Positions 13,742-13,986 of a stretch of 13,986 nucleotides of DNA are shown here, piece after piece. The stretch's first letter is position 1. Each line of letters starts with the position of its first letter. The DNA is taken from assembly GCA_035280345.1 (NCBI GenBank), contig DATEGA010000100.1:1-13986 (forward strand), read 5' to 3'. The position numbers and the translations under genes are program-made. Below the pieces are notes generated by a model. That model was not told the DNA's origin and ran no database searches. It saw only the letters and a list, made by a program, of their open reading frames with translations. This stretch comes from DASSJF01 sp035280345. GTDB lineage: Bacteria > Sysuimicrobiota > Sysuimicrobiia > Sysuimicrobiales > Segetimicrobiaceae.

Positions 13742-13986
13742 GCCTGCGGGGCGAGGAGTCCCGCCGCCTGGTAGAGCAGCACCGCAGCCGCCGCGGCGAC
13801 ATTGAGTGACTCCACCGGTCCAAGCACCGGCACGCGCACCGCGAGCGCGCCGCGCGCGCGCCAGACCGCGGCCGGACCTTCCGCTTCGCTGCCGAGCACG
13901 AGTGCGAGCGGCCGGCACCACGTCGCGGCGGTCGCGCACTCCGGGGCGTGCGCATCGGCAACCACAATGCGGACGCCGGCCGAACG
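13738..13986 (-). CDS. SpoU/TrmH-family RNA 2'-O-methyltransferase (partial, C-terminal part)
   Basis: The frame is open from the right edge to TGA at 13738-13740, giving the last 82 residues of a gene whose start lies outside the window. Seen: PLALVLGSEAEGP, then VRVPVLGPVESLNVAAAAAVLLYQA, which are motifs 2 and 3 of the SPOUT methyltransferase fold (S-adenosylmethionine-binding trefoil knot). These enzymes methylate the 2'-OH of a ribose in rRNA or tRNA. The target cannot be assigned from this part. In Bacillus a homologue (ysgA) also precedes pheS, which supports an rRNA methyltransferase of that type. The pheST promoter overlaps its stop codon. Confidence 0.92.
   Translation of the reverse strand, partial: RSAGVRIVVADAHAPECATAATWCRPLALVLGSEAEGPAAVWRARGALAVRVPVLGPVESLNVAAAAAVLLYQAAGLLAPQA

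Noticed and set aside
1..13986. CRISPR arrays, tRNA or rRNA genes, insertion sequences, attachment sites
   Set aside because: No regular direct repeats, no cloverleaf or rRNA sequence, no transposase or terminal inverted repeats were seen; the whole window looks like ordinary chromosomal core with genes close-packed.

Overview
The window is GC-rich (roughly 70% by eye), densely packed bacterial chromosome with almost no spacer DNA. The gene order trmH/spoU-like methyltransferase - pheS - pheT - cvpA - polX matches the order known from Bacillus and its relatives (ysgA-pheS-pheT-...-cvpA-polX), although the Bacillus genes rnhC, zapA and mutS2 are absent. A YqzL-like micro-protein, also a Firmicutes-type family, lies just upstream of pheS. 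With the very high GC and the four-subunit 2-oxoacid:ferredoxin oxidoreductase, this suggests a GC-rich lineage of the Terrabacteria side that is not a classical Firmicute; finer placement is not possible from this window.

Layout. Positions 1-600 (minus) hold the N-terminal 200 codons of a ChrA-type chromate transporter that runs off the left edge. Going right on the plus strand are a tiny, probably real ORF (617-760) and a GAF/coiled-coil/HD-GYP protein (753-2552) that starts inside its stop region. Everything from 13986 down to 2578 is on the minus strand and reads as one long co-directional block: TrmH-family methyltransferase (partial), promoter, YqzL-like 42-residue ORF, intrinsic terminator/attenuator, pheS, pheT, cvpA, polX, 3-methyladenine DNA glycosylase, fatty-acyl-CoA ligase, then after an internal promoter a ferredoxin and the alpha, beta and gamma subunits of a 2-oxoacid:ferredoxin oxidoreductase. 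A 7-bp GC palindrome separates the convergent ends of the last gene and the HD-GYP gene.

How the genes work together. PheS and PheT form phenylalanyl-tRNA synthetase. PolX and the glycosylase form a compact base-excision-repair pair (damage removal plus gap filling and end processing). The acyl-CoA ligase and the ferredoxin-linked oxidoreductase both make acyl-CoA thioesters and may belong to one carbon-degradation module. The HD-GYP protein looks like a cytosolic GAF sensor whose phosphodiesterase domain has lost several metal-binding residues.

Most unusual points: two genes (the oxidoreductase gamma subunit and polX) have no usable ATG/GTG/TTG start and both appear to start at CTG in an identical CTGA stop/start overlap; PheT lacks its N-terminal OB-fold tRNA-binding domain and carries an Arg/Gly-rich insertion; PheS has substitutions in substrate-pocket motifs; and a micro-ORF followed by a terminator sits directly in front of pheST.
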